From Corallococcus sp. EGB (GTDB taxonomy: Bacteria > Myxococcota > Myxococcia > Myxococcales > Myxococcaceae): a stretch of 64,000 bases of DNA. The DNA lies in NCBI RefSeq assembly GCF_019968905.1, contig NZ_CP079946.1, forward strand, positions 2,418,001-2,482,000, written 5' to 3'. Position numbers and translations under genes: made by a program. The number at the start of each line of letters is the position of its first letter. The first letter of the stretch is position 1. Below are positions 27,321 to 35,062 of the stretch, piece after piece. Under the pieces are notes generated by a model, which was not told the DNA's origin, ran no database searches, and saw nothing but the letters and a program-made list of their open reading frames with translations.

Positions 27321-28832
27321 ATGACCAAGCGAGTGGTGTTGGGGGCGTTGTTCGGGGCGTTGGCCGTACTGGGGACGGGCTGCAGCGACGAGTGCGTCGA
27401 TCAGTTCGACTGCCGTGACAAGGGCACGCCACCCGAGGGCCAGCAGTGGATCTGCAACCCGGACAACAAGTGCCAGCTGCAGGCCTTCGTGCCCGAGCCG
27501 ATCGTGGACGCGGGCACGGAGGTGGATGCGGGCACGGAGGTGGACGCGGGCACGGGGATGGATGCGGGCACGGAGGTGGACGCGGGCACGGGGATGGATG
27601 CGGGCACCGACGCGGGCACGGGGATGGACGCCGGCACGGACGCAGGCATGACCGTGGCCAAGGGCGGCGCATGCACCGCGTCCGCCGAGTGCATGGCGGG
27701 CCTGCGCTGCGAGGCCAACACCTGTCAGTCGCTCCTCATCGCCGTGACGGCCAATGGCGTGGCGGCCGGCGACGCCGGCACGAGCACGGTCGCGGTGGTG
27801 ACGGCCTACGACGACGTGGCCGGGATGACGCAGCTCTCCGCGGCCGGCGTCCCCAGCGCCTACCCGCGCTTCGGCCCGGGCGGCCCCCAGGTGGCCTTCG
27901 TGCAGGGGAACGTCGTCGAGCCCACGGGTGAGCTCGCGGTGCTTCCGGTGCCGCTCACGGCCACCACCCCCACGGTGCTGACGACGGGCACGGCCGCCGG
28001 CGACGCGCGCATCCGCTACATGGAGTGGGAGCCGGGCAACCTCATCGTCTGGGTGCGCGGCAACTCGGGCATCTCCACCATCGCGGCGACGGGCGGCACG
28101 CCCACGACGGTCACCCCCAACGGCACCTTCCCGGAGTGGGGGCCCAACGGCACGGAGCTCGCGTACAGCGCCTCGGGCACGGGCATCCTCGTCTCCACGA
28201 ACGGCGGCGCGCCGACCCCGCTCGCGGGTTCGCCCACCACGGCTGAGCAGCCGCACTTCAACCGCGTCAACTCGCAGCTGCTCTTCCTGGCCAATCCGGA
28301 CAACAAGACCGTGACCTTCGGCGGCGTCGCGACCCCGGTGCTGCAGCTGTACTCGCTGCCGGTGACGGGGGGCGGCACGCCCACGACGATCGCGGCGAGC
28401 ACCTCCCAGCCCGCCGCGGGCGGCTCCGTGGATTCGTACATCGCGAACCCGAACTGGGCGCCGGACGGCAGCTGGGTGGCGTACGTGCGCGCGTACTACC
28501 AGCTCATCGGCAACGCGGCCATCCTGTGCGGCAACACCGGCGCGACCCTGTGCGGCACCACGGCGGGCAACGTCATCTTCCTGCAGCGCGTGGACACCAC
28601 CACGGGCGCGCCGGTCGGCGACCCGGTGCAGCTCGCGGAGAACGCCACGCTGCCGTCGTTCTCCCCGGACAGCGCCTTCGTGGCCTACATCCAGAGTGGC
28701 GCGCTCACGGTGCAGGCCATCAACCCGGTCTCGGGCCAGCCCGCCGGCGCGCCCATCGTCCACATGAAGACCACGTTCACGGCGCTGACGAGCGAGGGGG
28801 ACGACTACCGCCCGCGCTGGCAGCCCCGCTAG
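27321..28832 (+). CDS. lipoprotein with Asp-Ala-Gly-Thr repeats and TolB-like propeller
   Basis: A 503-residue protein with a lipobox (ALAVLGTGC) about residue 19 and Ser at +2. ATG 27321 is preceded by GGGAGG. A short cysteine-rich segment follows (CVDQFDC to DNKCQLQ). Next is a linker of VDAGTE/MDAGTG six-residue repeats (see repeat entry), then a second cysteine cluster (GGACTASAECMAGLRCEANTC). The rest is a beta-propeller of PD40/TolB kind with repeated motifs such as NPNWAPDGSWVAYV and LPSFSPDSAFVAYI. It is likely a surface or outer-membrane binding protein. The ligand is unknown. Confidence 0.88.
   Translation: MTKRVVLGALFGALAVLGTGCSDECVDQFDCRDKGTPPEGQQWICNPDNKCQLQAFVPEPIVDAGTEVDAGTEVDAGTGMDAGTEVDAGTGMDAGTDAGTGMDAGTDAGMTVAKGGACTASAECMAGLRCEANTCQSLLIAVTANGVAAGDAGTSTVAVVTAYDDVAGMTQLSAAGVPSAYPRFGPGGPQVAFVQGNVVEPTGELAVLPVPLTATTPTVLTTGTAAGDARIRYMEWEPGNLIVWVRGNSGISTIAATGGTPTTVTPNGTFPEWGPNGTELAYSASGTGILVSTNGGAPTPLAGSPTTAEQPHFNRVNSQLLFLANPDNKTVTFGGVATPVLQLYSLPVTGGGTPTTIAASTSQPAAGGSVDSYIANPNWAPDGSWVAYVRAYYQLIGNAAILCGNTGATLCGTTAGNVIFLQRVDTTTGAPVGDPVQLAENATLPSFSPDSAFVAYIQSGALTVQAINPVSGQPAGAPIVHMKTTFTALTSEGDDYRPRWQPR
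27504..27650 (+). repeat. tandem 18-bp repeat encoding (V/M)DAGT(E/G)
   Basis: About eight imperfect units encode VDAGTE, VDAGTG, MDAGTE, MDAGTD and AGTG variants. Most units are 18 bases (six codons), while two are partly deleted to 12 bases, which shows slippage by whole codons. The repeat forms a flexible acidic linker between the lipid anchor and the propeller. Copy number is expected to vary between strains. Confidence 0.85.
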
Positions 28833-29183
28833 CACCCCGGTGTCCCAAGCCCCGCGCTCCGGGGCTTCCCGGCCCGTGTTCCCCGTTTCACGAGGGAGCA
28901 CGGGCCGTCGCGTTTTGGGTGCGAAGCGCGCGGCGCACCCCGCGCGAAGTGACGAACGCGGGCAGCGCCGGGTCTGGATGAACCCGCGCGGATCCGCTTC
29001 CCAGTCTTGCGGGTCCAGGTTCCGGACGAAATGGAGAGGGGAGGAACTCCACCCGCGCTCACGCGAAACGCGGCACCTGGTGGAGGATGACTGACAGCCG
29101 TGTCGCGACGGCGCCGGGGCCCGCGCGCTCCGGAACAGGAGCACGGCCTGGGCTTCACGGGGCCGGGACGCCGGGTGCTTCCT
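28833..29183. other. gene-free interval between convergent genes
   Basis: About 350 bases between the stop of the propeller lipoprotein (plus) and the stop of the small basic protein (minus). Two hairpins near its left end (28847-28906) look like terminators. The rest has no frame with coding character. It does contain AGGGGAGGAAC-like purine-rich sequence near 29035, but no start codon follows that opens a plausible gene. Confidence 0.6.
28847..28906 (+). terminator. double hairpin terminator after the propeller lipoprotein gene
   Basis: First hairpin: AAGCCCC (28847-28853) pairs with GGGGCTT (28861-28867). Second hairpin: GGCCCGTG (28871-28878) pairs with CACGGGCC (28899-28906). Neither is followed at once by a strong T run, but a GTTTTGG stretch follows at 28911. 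The position between convergent genes supports a bidirectional terminator. Confidence 0.5.
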
Positions 29184-29435
29184 TCAGCCCACGACGACGA
29201 TGCGGCGGCCCAGCGCGCGGGTCATCTGCGGGGACGTGACGAGCTCCAGCACGCCGTTCATCTCTCCGCCCGCCGTGTCGAACGCCGCCGCGATGACCTC
29301 GCCCAGGGTGAGCTGGGCCTTCTGGGCCGCCACCCGCGCCCGCTTCGCCGTGCGACGCAAGGCGGGCATCACCCGCCGACCCTGCCGCCGCACCCCCGTG
29401 CCACCCTTTGCCTTGACCGCGGTCCGCTTCGCCAT
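29184..29435 (-). CDS. small basic protein, unknown function
   Basis: Eighty-three residues from ATG 29435, which has GGGAGGAA upstream. The N-terminal half is strongly basic and Ala/Arg/Lys-rich (KRTAVKAKGGTGVRRQGRRV), resembling histone-like or nucleic-acid-binding tails. The C-terminal half (LGEVIAAAFDTAGGEMNGVL, then VTSPQMTRALGRRIVVVG) is helical and neutral. No family is recognised. It could be a nucleoid-associated protein, which is a guess from charge alone. Confidence 0.6.
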   Translation of the reverse strand: MAKRTAVKAKGGTGVRRQGRRVMPALRRTAKRARVAAQKAQLTLGEVIAAAFDTAGGEMNGVLELVTSPQMTRALGRRIVVVG

Positions 29436-29803
29436 GGTTCCTCCCGCCACCTCGTGATGCGCGGGTGAGTACCTCGTCGGTCTGACATCATGCAGGCGAG
29501 GTGCCAGGGCTCAGGCTCCCCGGCAGGTTCCTGGTTCCAGGGGTTTTCCTTGTGGCTAGCGGGTTTCCGTGGGGCAGGCAGGCCTTCCTTTTTTCAGCCC
29601 TTCAGGGTCGTTCCTCGTTCTGTCGAGTTTTTCGTTCACCCAGTGAGCGGATTTCCACGCATCGTTCAATGTCGCGCATCCGTTGCGTGGGACTCGCCTG
29701 ACAGGGCCGGGTCAGGTGTCACCCCCTGGCCACAGCCCCTGCGGCCGAGCGACCACGGTGCGGTTGGGACGCGGCGGGGCTTTGGGGTAGAGGGCGGGCG
29801 CCC
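29436..29803. other. intergenic region between divergent genes, AT-richer
   Basis: About 370 bases separate the starts of the small basic protein (minus) and the DHH gene (plus). Composition is clearly less GC-rich than the neighbours, with T-rich tracts near 29590 and 29625. An inverted repeat CCTGAC/GTCAGG spans roughly 29698-29718. It should hold promoters for both genes. I see no tRNA, no recognisable riboswitch and no coding frame; a small RNA cannot be excluded. Confidence 0.5.
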
Positions 29804-30766
29804 ATGCGAGTCCAGGTCCTCTTCCACGACAACTGTTTCGACGGCGCGGCCAGCGCCGCGGTCTTCACCCGCTTCTACCGGGAGCGCGTCCGCGCGGATG
29901 CGACGTTCAGCTACCGGGGGCTCGCCCACAAGCCGGGCGCGGAGGGCATCGACCCGGCCGTGTTCACCGGCGACGAGAACGTCATCGTCGACTTCCGCTA
30001 CAGCCAGGACGCGCGCCTGACCTGGTGGTTCGACCACCACGCCTCCGCGTTCCAGCAGCCCGGCGACGAGCCCCATTTCCAGCGAGACACGAGCGGCCGG
30101 AAGTTCCACGACCCGCATCGCAAGAGCTGCACGCTGTACCTGGCGGACGTGGCGCGCGAGCGCTTCGGCTGGGACGCGTCCCCGCTGAAGGACCTCTTGC
30201 ACTGGGCGGAGATCATCGACGGCGCGCAGTTCCCCAGCCCCCAGATGGCGGTGGCGCTGGAGGAGCCCGCGCTGCGCATCATGACGGTGCTGGAGGCGAC
30301 GAAGGACGACACGCTCATCCCGGAGGTCATCCGGCGCATGCAGACGGAGTCGCTGGCGGACATCGCCCGGTCGCCGCTCATCTCCGCTCCTTTGGAGCCG
30401 CTGCTCTTCAGGCACCAGCGCAACATCGACCTCGTGCGCGAGAAGGCCCGCTACGAGAACGGCGTCGTCTTCTTCGACCTGGTGGACGAGGGCGTGGACA
30501 GCCTCAACAAGTTCATCGCGTACGCGCTCTATCCGGACGCGCGCTACACGCTGTGGGTGGGCAAGGGCGCGTCGCGCGCCAAGGTGTCGCTGGGCTCCAA
30601 CCCGTGGAAGCCGGAGACGCGCAAGCACGACCTGTCCGCCATCGCCGGCCGCTACGGTGGAGGCGGCCACCCGGTGGTGGCCGCGGCGAGCTTCAAGGCG
30701 GACCAGGCCGACAAGGCCCGCGCCGCGTACCAGGAGATCCTGGCGGAGCTGTCCGGCGCCAGCTGA
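29804..30766 (+). CDS. DHH family phosphoesterase
   Basis: A 320-residue DHH/DHHA1 protein. The DHH signature is WWFDHHASAF; upstream metal-binding residues lie in HDNCFDGAASA (residues 8-18) and VIVDFRYSQDA. The C-terminal DHHA1 motif is RYGGGGHPVVAAASF. Related proteins are exopolyphosphatases, oligoribonucleases (NrnA) or cyclic-di-AMP phosphodiesterases; the short N-terminus and long central helices do not settle which. It has no membrane segment. The gene stands alone, with maf convergent downstream. Confidence 0.88.
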   Translation: MRVQVLFHDNCFDGAASAAVFTRFYRERVRADATFSYRGLAHKPGAEGIDPAVFTGDENVIVDFRYSQDARLTWWFDHHASAFQQPGDEPHFQRDTSGRKFHDPHRKSCTLYLADVARERFGWDASPLKDLLHWAEIIDGAQFPSPQMAVALEEPALRIMTVLEATKDDTLIPEVIRRMQTESLADIARSPLISAPLEPLLFRHQRNIDLVREKARYENGVVFFDLVDEGVDSLNKFIAYALYPDARYTLWVGKGASRAKVSLGSNPWKPETRKHDLSAIAGRYGGGGHPVVAAASFKADQADKARAAYQEILAELSGAS

Positions 30767-30787
30767 GCGCCGGGCCTTCTCCGGGGC

Positions 30788-31369
30788 TCAGGGGCGGGCG
30801 AAGAGGTCGAAGCCCGCCTGCCGCAAGAGCCGCACCACCGACAGCATGGGCAGCCCTTGCACGTTGGTGCGGTCGCCCTCCAGCTTCTGGAGCAGGGCCT
30901 GTCCTCGGCCTTCCACGCGGTAGCTGCCCGCGCAGCCCTCCCACTCGCCGGTGTCCAGGTAGCGCTCCAGCTCCTGCGGCGGGACGGAGAAGAACGTCAG
31001 GCGCGTGTCCTCCACGGTCTCCGAGTGGTGGCCGCCCGGGCCCAGCAGGCACACGGCGGTGTGGATGACGTGGGTGTTCCCCAGCAGGCGCTGGAGCTGC
31101 GCCCGCGCCGCGTCCCGGTCCCGGGGCTTGCCCAGCACGTCCCGGCCCACCTCCACCAGTTGATCCGCGCCCAGCACCCAGGCCTCCGGGTGGCGCTCCT
31201 GGACGGCGCGGGCCTTGCGCACGGCGAGCATGCGGACGGCTTCATCGGCGGACAGGTCCGCGGGGACGTGCTCGTCCACGCCGGGGGCCTCGGTGCGGTA
31301 GGGCACGCCCAGCCCGTCCATCAGGGCCCGGCGCGCGCTGGAGGTGGATGCCAGGATGAGCTCTCTCAT
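30788..31369 (-). CDS. maf: Maf-like nucleoside triphosphate pyrophosphatase
   Basis: A 193-residue Maf/HAM1-like pyrophosphatase that hydrolyses non-canonical or modified NTPs. The N-terminal [18 protein letters not shown], the block [11 protein letters not shown], then [19 protein letters not shown], and the tail [12 protein letters not shown] are typical. ATG 31369 gives the family's standard start. It is divergent from the TPR-metallopeptidase lipoprotein gene, with about 105 bases between starts. Confidence 0.93.
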   Translation of the reverse strand: MRELILASTSSARRALMDGLGVPYRTEAPGVDEHVPADLSADEAVRMLAVRKARAVQERHPEAWVLGADQLVEVGRDVLGKPRDRDAARAQLQRLLGNTHVIHTAVCLLGPGGHHSETVEDTRLTFFSVPPQELERYLDTGEWEGCAGSYRVEGRGQALLQKLEGDRTNVQGLPMLSVVRLLRQAGFDLFARP

Positions 31370-31474
31370 GGGAGGCCGGAGGGTAATGCAGCAGGGGAGG
31401 GGAGGGGACCCCTCGAGCGGGCAGGCACGTCCCCGCTTCCTGTGCATGGGGCGGATGCCATAGCCTCCCCGCCC

Positions 31475-32728
31475 ATGTCGCGGCGCGGTCTGCTCGCTGT
31501 CTGTCTGCTTCTGCTCGCCTCCTGCAAACGGAACCCTCCGGCGGCCGCCGACGCGGGCACGGACGCGGGCGTGGCCACCGCCGCCGAGGAGGCCGACGCG
31601 GGTGCGCTCGCGGAAGGCCCCCTGGACGCGGGCCCTCGCGCCTCCGTCACGCGCCCGGACGACGCGGTCGCGGAGGTGCACCCGCTGGCGGTCTGCGACG
31701 CGAAGGGGGGAGCGCCCCTGGACGCGGCCCGGGACTACTACGACGCCGGCCAGTACGAGCAGGCGCTCTCCTGCGCCGCGCAGGCCGCCGCGCTGGAGCC
31801 GGACCTCGCCGCCGCCCACGCGGAACGCGGCGCCGCCCTGGCCGCGCTCAACCGCGAGCCGGAGGCGCAGCTCGCCTACGCCCGCGCGCTGGCCATCGAC
31901 CCGGGGGACGCGGACGCGCTGCTGGGCGCCGCGCACCTGTACGCGGTGCAGCTGCCCTCCACGCGCGAGCGGGACGAACTGGGCGCCCTCTACGCCGAGC
32001 GCGGCCTGTCCCAGCCCTCCACGCCCCCGGAGCTCGTGCCGTCGCTGGCGCTGGTGGCGGCCATGGCCTTCAACGACCTGGGGCAGGCGGAGCAGGCGCT
32101 GGACCGCGCCACCCTCGTGCTCGCCCGCGAGCCGGGCAACGCCGAGGCGAAGTACGAGAAGGCCCTGGCCCTCTTCGAGCTGTGCCGCTTCCGCGAGGCG
32201 AAGGTGGCCTTCGCGTCGCTCCTGAAGGACAAGGACCGCGCGGCGCACGCGCACCAGCACCTGGGCCTCCTGCTGGAGCGCGAAGGCCAGTGGGCCAAGG
32301 CGGAGGAGCACTTCCAGAAGGCCCGCGCGCTGGAGCCGGAGGACTTCCCCCCGCCCCCCCTGCCGTCGGCGGACGAGTTCAAGGCCCAGGTGACGCGCGC
32401 CATGGCGGACCTGCCCGCGGACATGCGCCGCGACCTGGAGGGCGTGCCGGTGACCACGGAGGAGCTTCCCTCCGAGGACGACCTGCTCGCCAACCAGCCG
32501 CCCCTGTCACCCACCATCCTGGGCCTCTTCCGGGGCCCGTCCCTGCACGAGCCCTGCGATGGTTCGGAGACGCCCTGCCGCTCGGTGGCCCTCTACCGGC
32601 GCAACCTGGCCCGCGCGGTGCGCACCCCAGAAGAGCTGCGCGAACAGATTCGCGTGACACTGCTGCATGAAATCGGGCATCTGCGCGGGGAAGACGACGA
32701 GGAACTGGCCGCGCGCGGCCTGGAGTGA
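31475..32728 (+). CDS. TPR lipoprotein with C-terminal minimal zincin metallopeptidase
   Basis: A 417-residue protein. The lipobox LLLLASC ends near Cys17 with Lys at +2. A DAGTDAG linker and other acidic linkers follow. Residues about 85-300 are TPR repeats ([20 protein letters not shown] and later [19 protein letters not shown]). The C-terminus ends in [18 protein letters not shown], with the zinc motif HEIGH near residue 398. The short helix after it, with glutamate in [11 protein letters not shown], matches the minigluzincin (Zincin_1) family. A fusion of TPR scaffold and tiny peptidase on a lipid anchor is uncommon. Confidence 0.85.
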   Translation: MSRRGLLAVCLLLLASCKRNPPAAADAGTDAGVATAAEEADAGALAEGPLDAGPRASVTRPDDAVAEVHPLAVCDAKGGAPLDAARDYYDAGQYEQALSCAAQAAALEPDLAAAHAERGAALAALNREPEAQLAYARALAIDPGDADALLGAAHLYAVQLPSTRERDELGALYAERGLSQPSTPPELVPSLALVAAMAFNDLGQAEQALDRATLVLAREPGNAEAKYEKALALFELCRFREAKVAFASLLKDKDRAAHAHQHLGLLLEREGQWAKAEEHFQKARALEPEDFPPPPLPSADEFKAQVTRAMADLPADMRRDLEGVPVTTEELPSEDDLLANQPPLSPTILGLFRGPSLHEPCDGSETPCRSVALYRRNLARAVRTPEELREQIRVTLLHEIGHLRGEDDEELAARGLE

Positions 32729-32737
32729 GCCCAAGAC

Positions 32738-33916
32738 ATGCCTTCCCTTCCCACCGCCCGGGTCAGCCTCAAGGGCGCCAAGACGCTGCGTCGCGGCACC
32801 CCCTGGGTGTACCGCACGGAGCTCACCGACGCTCCCGCCACCGACACGCCGGGCGCGGTGGTGGCGGTGGTGGATCCGCAGGGCAACCCCATCGGCCAGG
32901 CGCTCTACGCCCGCCGCTCCCCGCTCGCCCTGCGGCTGCTCACGCGCAAGGGCCCCAACGAGGAGAAGGTGGATGACGCCTTCTTCCTCCGCCGCCTGGA
33001 GGCCGCGCTCGCCCGCCGCTCGGTGCTCCCGGGGCGGGACGGCCTGCGCCTGGTGCACGGGGAAGCGGACCTGCTCCCCGGCTTCTTCGTGGACCGCTAC
33101 GGCCAGGGCCTCACGGTGCAGACGCTGTCGGAGGGCATGGACGCGCGCAAGCAGATGCTCGCGCGCGCCCTGGTGGAGAGGACGGGCGCAAGCCACGTGG
33201 TGTGCCGCGACGACGCCTCCGGCCGCGACTTCGAGAGCCTCCCGCGCGAGGTGCGCCTGCTGCACGGCGAGGGCAGCGCGCGCTTCACCTACCACGAGGG
33301 CGACAACCGCTTCGACGTGGACCTCCTGGGCGACATGAAGACGGGCGCGTTCCTGGACCAGGTGGACAACCACCTGCGCGCGGGCGAGCTGGGCCGGGGC
33401 GAGGCGCTGGACTGCTTCAGCTACCACGGCGGCTTCGCGCTCGCGCTCGCGAGGCACTGCACGTCGGTGCTCGCGGTGGAGCAGGACGCGAAGGCCGCTT
33501 CCCGCATCCAGTCGAACGCGGAGGCCAACGGCCGCGCCCACGTGAAGGTGGAGAACGCCAACGCCTTCGACGTGCTGCGCCGCTTCGACCAGGAGGGCCG
33601 CCGCTTCGACACCATCGTCCTGGACCCGCCGGGCCTGGCCAAGCGCCGCGAGGGCCTGGCCACCGCGCTGCGCGCCTACCACGAGCTCAACCTGCGCGCC
33701 CTGCGCTGCCTCAAGCCGGACGGCCTGCTCGTCACGTGCTCGTGCTCCGGGAAGCTGGACCGGCAGGGCTTCGAGTCCATGGTGCTGGACGCCGCCGCGG
33801 ACGCGAAGCGCCCGGTGCAGATCCTGGAGCGGCGGGGCGCCGGGCTGGACCACCCGGTGCTCGCGGGCCTCGCGGAGACGGAGTACCTCAAGGCCCTCTA
33901 CGTGCGCGCCCTGTAG
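32738..33916 (+). CDS. rlmI: class I rRNA methyltransferase, RlmI-like
   Basis: A 392-residue SAM-dependent methyltransferase with an N-terminal PUA domain (ARVSLKGAKTLRRGTPWVYR) and a C-terminal Rossmann domain. The SAM site DCFSYHGGFALALAR, the acidic loop VLAVEQDAKAA, and the catalytic IVLDPPGLAKR are clear. The block LVTCSCSGKL holds the cysteine pair of m5C methyltransferases. The architecture corresponds to RlmI (23S rRNA m5C1962). It starts 9 bases after the zincin gene, so it is cotranscribed with it. Confidence 0.88.
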   Translation: MPSLPTARVSLKGAKTLRRGTPWVYRTELTDAPATDTPGAVVAVVDPQGNPIGQALYARRSPLALRLLTRKGPNEEKVDDAFFLRRLEAALARRSVLPGRDGLRLVHGEADLLPGFFVDRYGQGLTVQTLSEGMDARKQMLARALVERTGASHVVCRDDASGRDFESLPREVRLLHGEGSARFTYHEGDNRFDVDLLGDMKTGAFLDQVDNHLRAGELGRGEALDCFSYHGGFALALARHCTSVLAVEQDAKAASRIQSNAEANGRAHVKVENANAFDVLRRFDQEGRRFDTIVLDPPGLAKRREGLATALRAYHELNLRALRCLKPDGLLVTCSCSGKLDRQGFESMVLDAAADAKRPVQILERRGAGLDHPVLAGLAETEYLKALYVRAL

Positions 33917-33941
33917 TGCCAGGGCGCGCGGGGGCCTCCCG

Positions 33942-34445
33942 TCACGGCAGGCCCAGCTCCTTGCGCAGCCGGCTGACGACCTTGAAGTACTCCGTGCGGG
34001 GGAAGCCCACGTTGAGGATGTGGAAGTCCTTCTTGGACAGTCCCACGCACCCGAAGCAGTAGTTGCAGTCCTGCAGGTTCTTGCTCATCACCACGTACGC
34101 GCTGCTGGAGCAGTTCTCGCTCTGCACGCAGTAGGCGCACGCGTGGCAGTTCTTGCACTCCACGCAGTGCGAACAGTTGGTGCACAGCGCGCACTGCGTG
34201 CAGTGCGTGCACTGGTGGCAGCTGTCGCAGTCCTTGCAGAACATGCAGTTGGCGCAGCGCTGACAGCCCTCGCACGCGTAGGAGCCGGGGTTGCCCGGGT
34301 CCACCGCGTAGTTCTTGGACAGCTTCTGGAGTTGCTCCAGGAACTCGCGCTTGCCCAGGGCCGCCACGCCCTGCCGCGCCGCCTTTTCCTGCTCCAGCAA
34401 CTCCTGGGTCGTCTGGGGCCGGGACCCCTTCTCCTTCACCGCCAC
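33942..34445 (-). CDS. cysteine-ladder protein with 17 cysteines at three-residue spacing
   Basis: A 167-residue protein starting at GTG 34445 with AGGAG six bases upstream. A helical N-terminus (LEQEKAARQGVAALGKREFL) is followed by an uninterrupted run in which every third residue is cysteine: from Cys at YACEGC to AYC, seventeen cysteines in strict C-x2-C order, then four more (ENC, QDC, NYC, FGC). Intervening residues include His, Asp, Asn and Gln. The C-terminal 35 residues (KKDFHILNVGFPRTEYFKVV) look folded. A regular i+3 spacing suits a left-handed beta-helix or a metal-binding ladder. I do not recognise an assigned function. Confidence 0.82.
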   Translation of the reverse strand: MAVKEKGSRPQTTQELLEQEKAARQGVAALGKREFLEQLQKLSKNYAVDPGNPGSYACEGCQRCANCMFCKDCDSCHQCTHCTQCALCTNCSHCVECKNCHACAYCVQSENCSSSAYVVMSKNLQDCNYCFGCVGLSKKDFHILNVGFPRTEYFKVVSRLRKELGLP

Positions 34446-34467
34446 GGACGCTCCTTGGACTCTTGAG

Positions 34468-35028
34468 TCACTGCAGTTGGGCCAGCCCGGCCAGGTCGAT
34501 GCCGCGCGCCACCCGCCGCACCTCCACGGTGCTGGGGAAGCCGCGGCTGGTGATGGCCACCACGTACCGGTCACCCACCAGGAGGTTCGCCTCCGCGACG
34601 GCCTCGTCCGCGTCATAGCGCACGAAGCCCACGGCCTCCTTCCACTGGATGGGCGCCGTCGGGTCGCTCGCCGCGCGGCCCTTCGCCTTCTGCGCCGCCT
34701 CGCGGATGGCCTGCCCCAGCTTCAGCCCCATGGTGGTGTCCACGATGCGCACCTTCACCTCGCGGCCCTCGTCCCGGGTGTAGGTGCGCTCCGCCTCCGA
34801 CACGGACACCTCGCCGTACTTCCCCGTGGAGCCCGCCGTGGCGCCCACCGTGAAGCCCTCCAGCGACTCCGGCAGGAACGGCGTCAATTCCTTGAAGTAC
34901 ACGCACGGTGCGGCGGTCGTCACCACGTCGCGCGGGGTGGGAGAGGTCGTGCGTTCGTCGTCAAGGCAACCGCCGCCCGCGCCGAGCGCGAATGATGCGA
35001 TGGCCAGCCGGAGGAAATAGTCGCGCAC
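34468..35028 (-). CDS. predicted lipoprotein
   Basis: A 186-residue protein with a signal ending in a lipobox (ALGAGGGC) near Cys21, Leu at +2. The start GTG 35028 (VRDYFLRLAIASFA) gives a normal lipoprotein signal length; a longer frame to 35082 exists but adds a non-signal-like leader. The mature part has alternating strands (GEVSVSEAERTYTRDEGREV, VKVRIVDTTMGL) and no known motif. It runs toward the cysteine-ladder gene and is 22 bases from it, so they may share a transcript. Confidence 0.78.
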   Translation of the reverse strand: MRDYFLRLAIASFALGAGGGCLDDERTTSPTPRDVVTTAAPCVYFKELTPFLPESLEGFTVGATAGSTGKYGEVSVSEAERTYTRDEGREVKVRIVDTTMGLKLGQAIREAAQKAKGRAASDPTAPIQWKEAVGFVRYDADEAVAEANLLVGDRYVVAITSRGFPSTVEVRRVARGIDLAGLAQLQ

Positions 35029-35062
35029 GGACGAATCAAAGGGTATCCCTGGCCCGCGCGCA

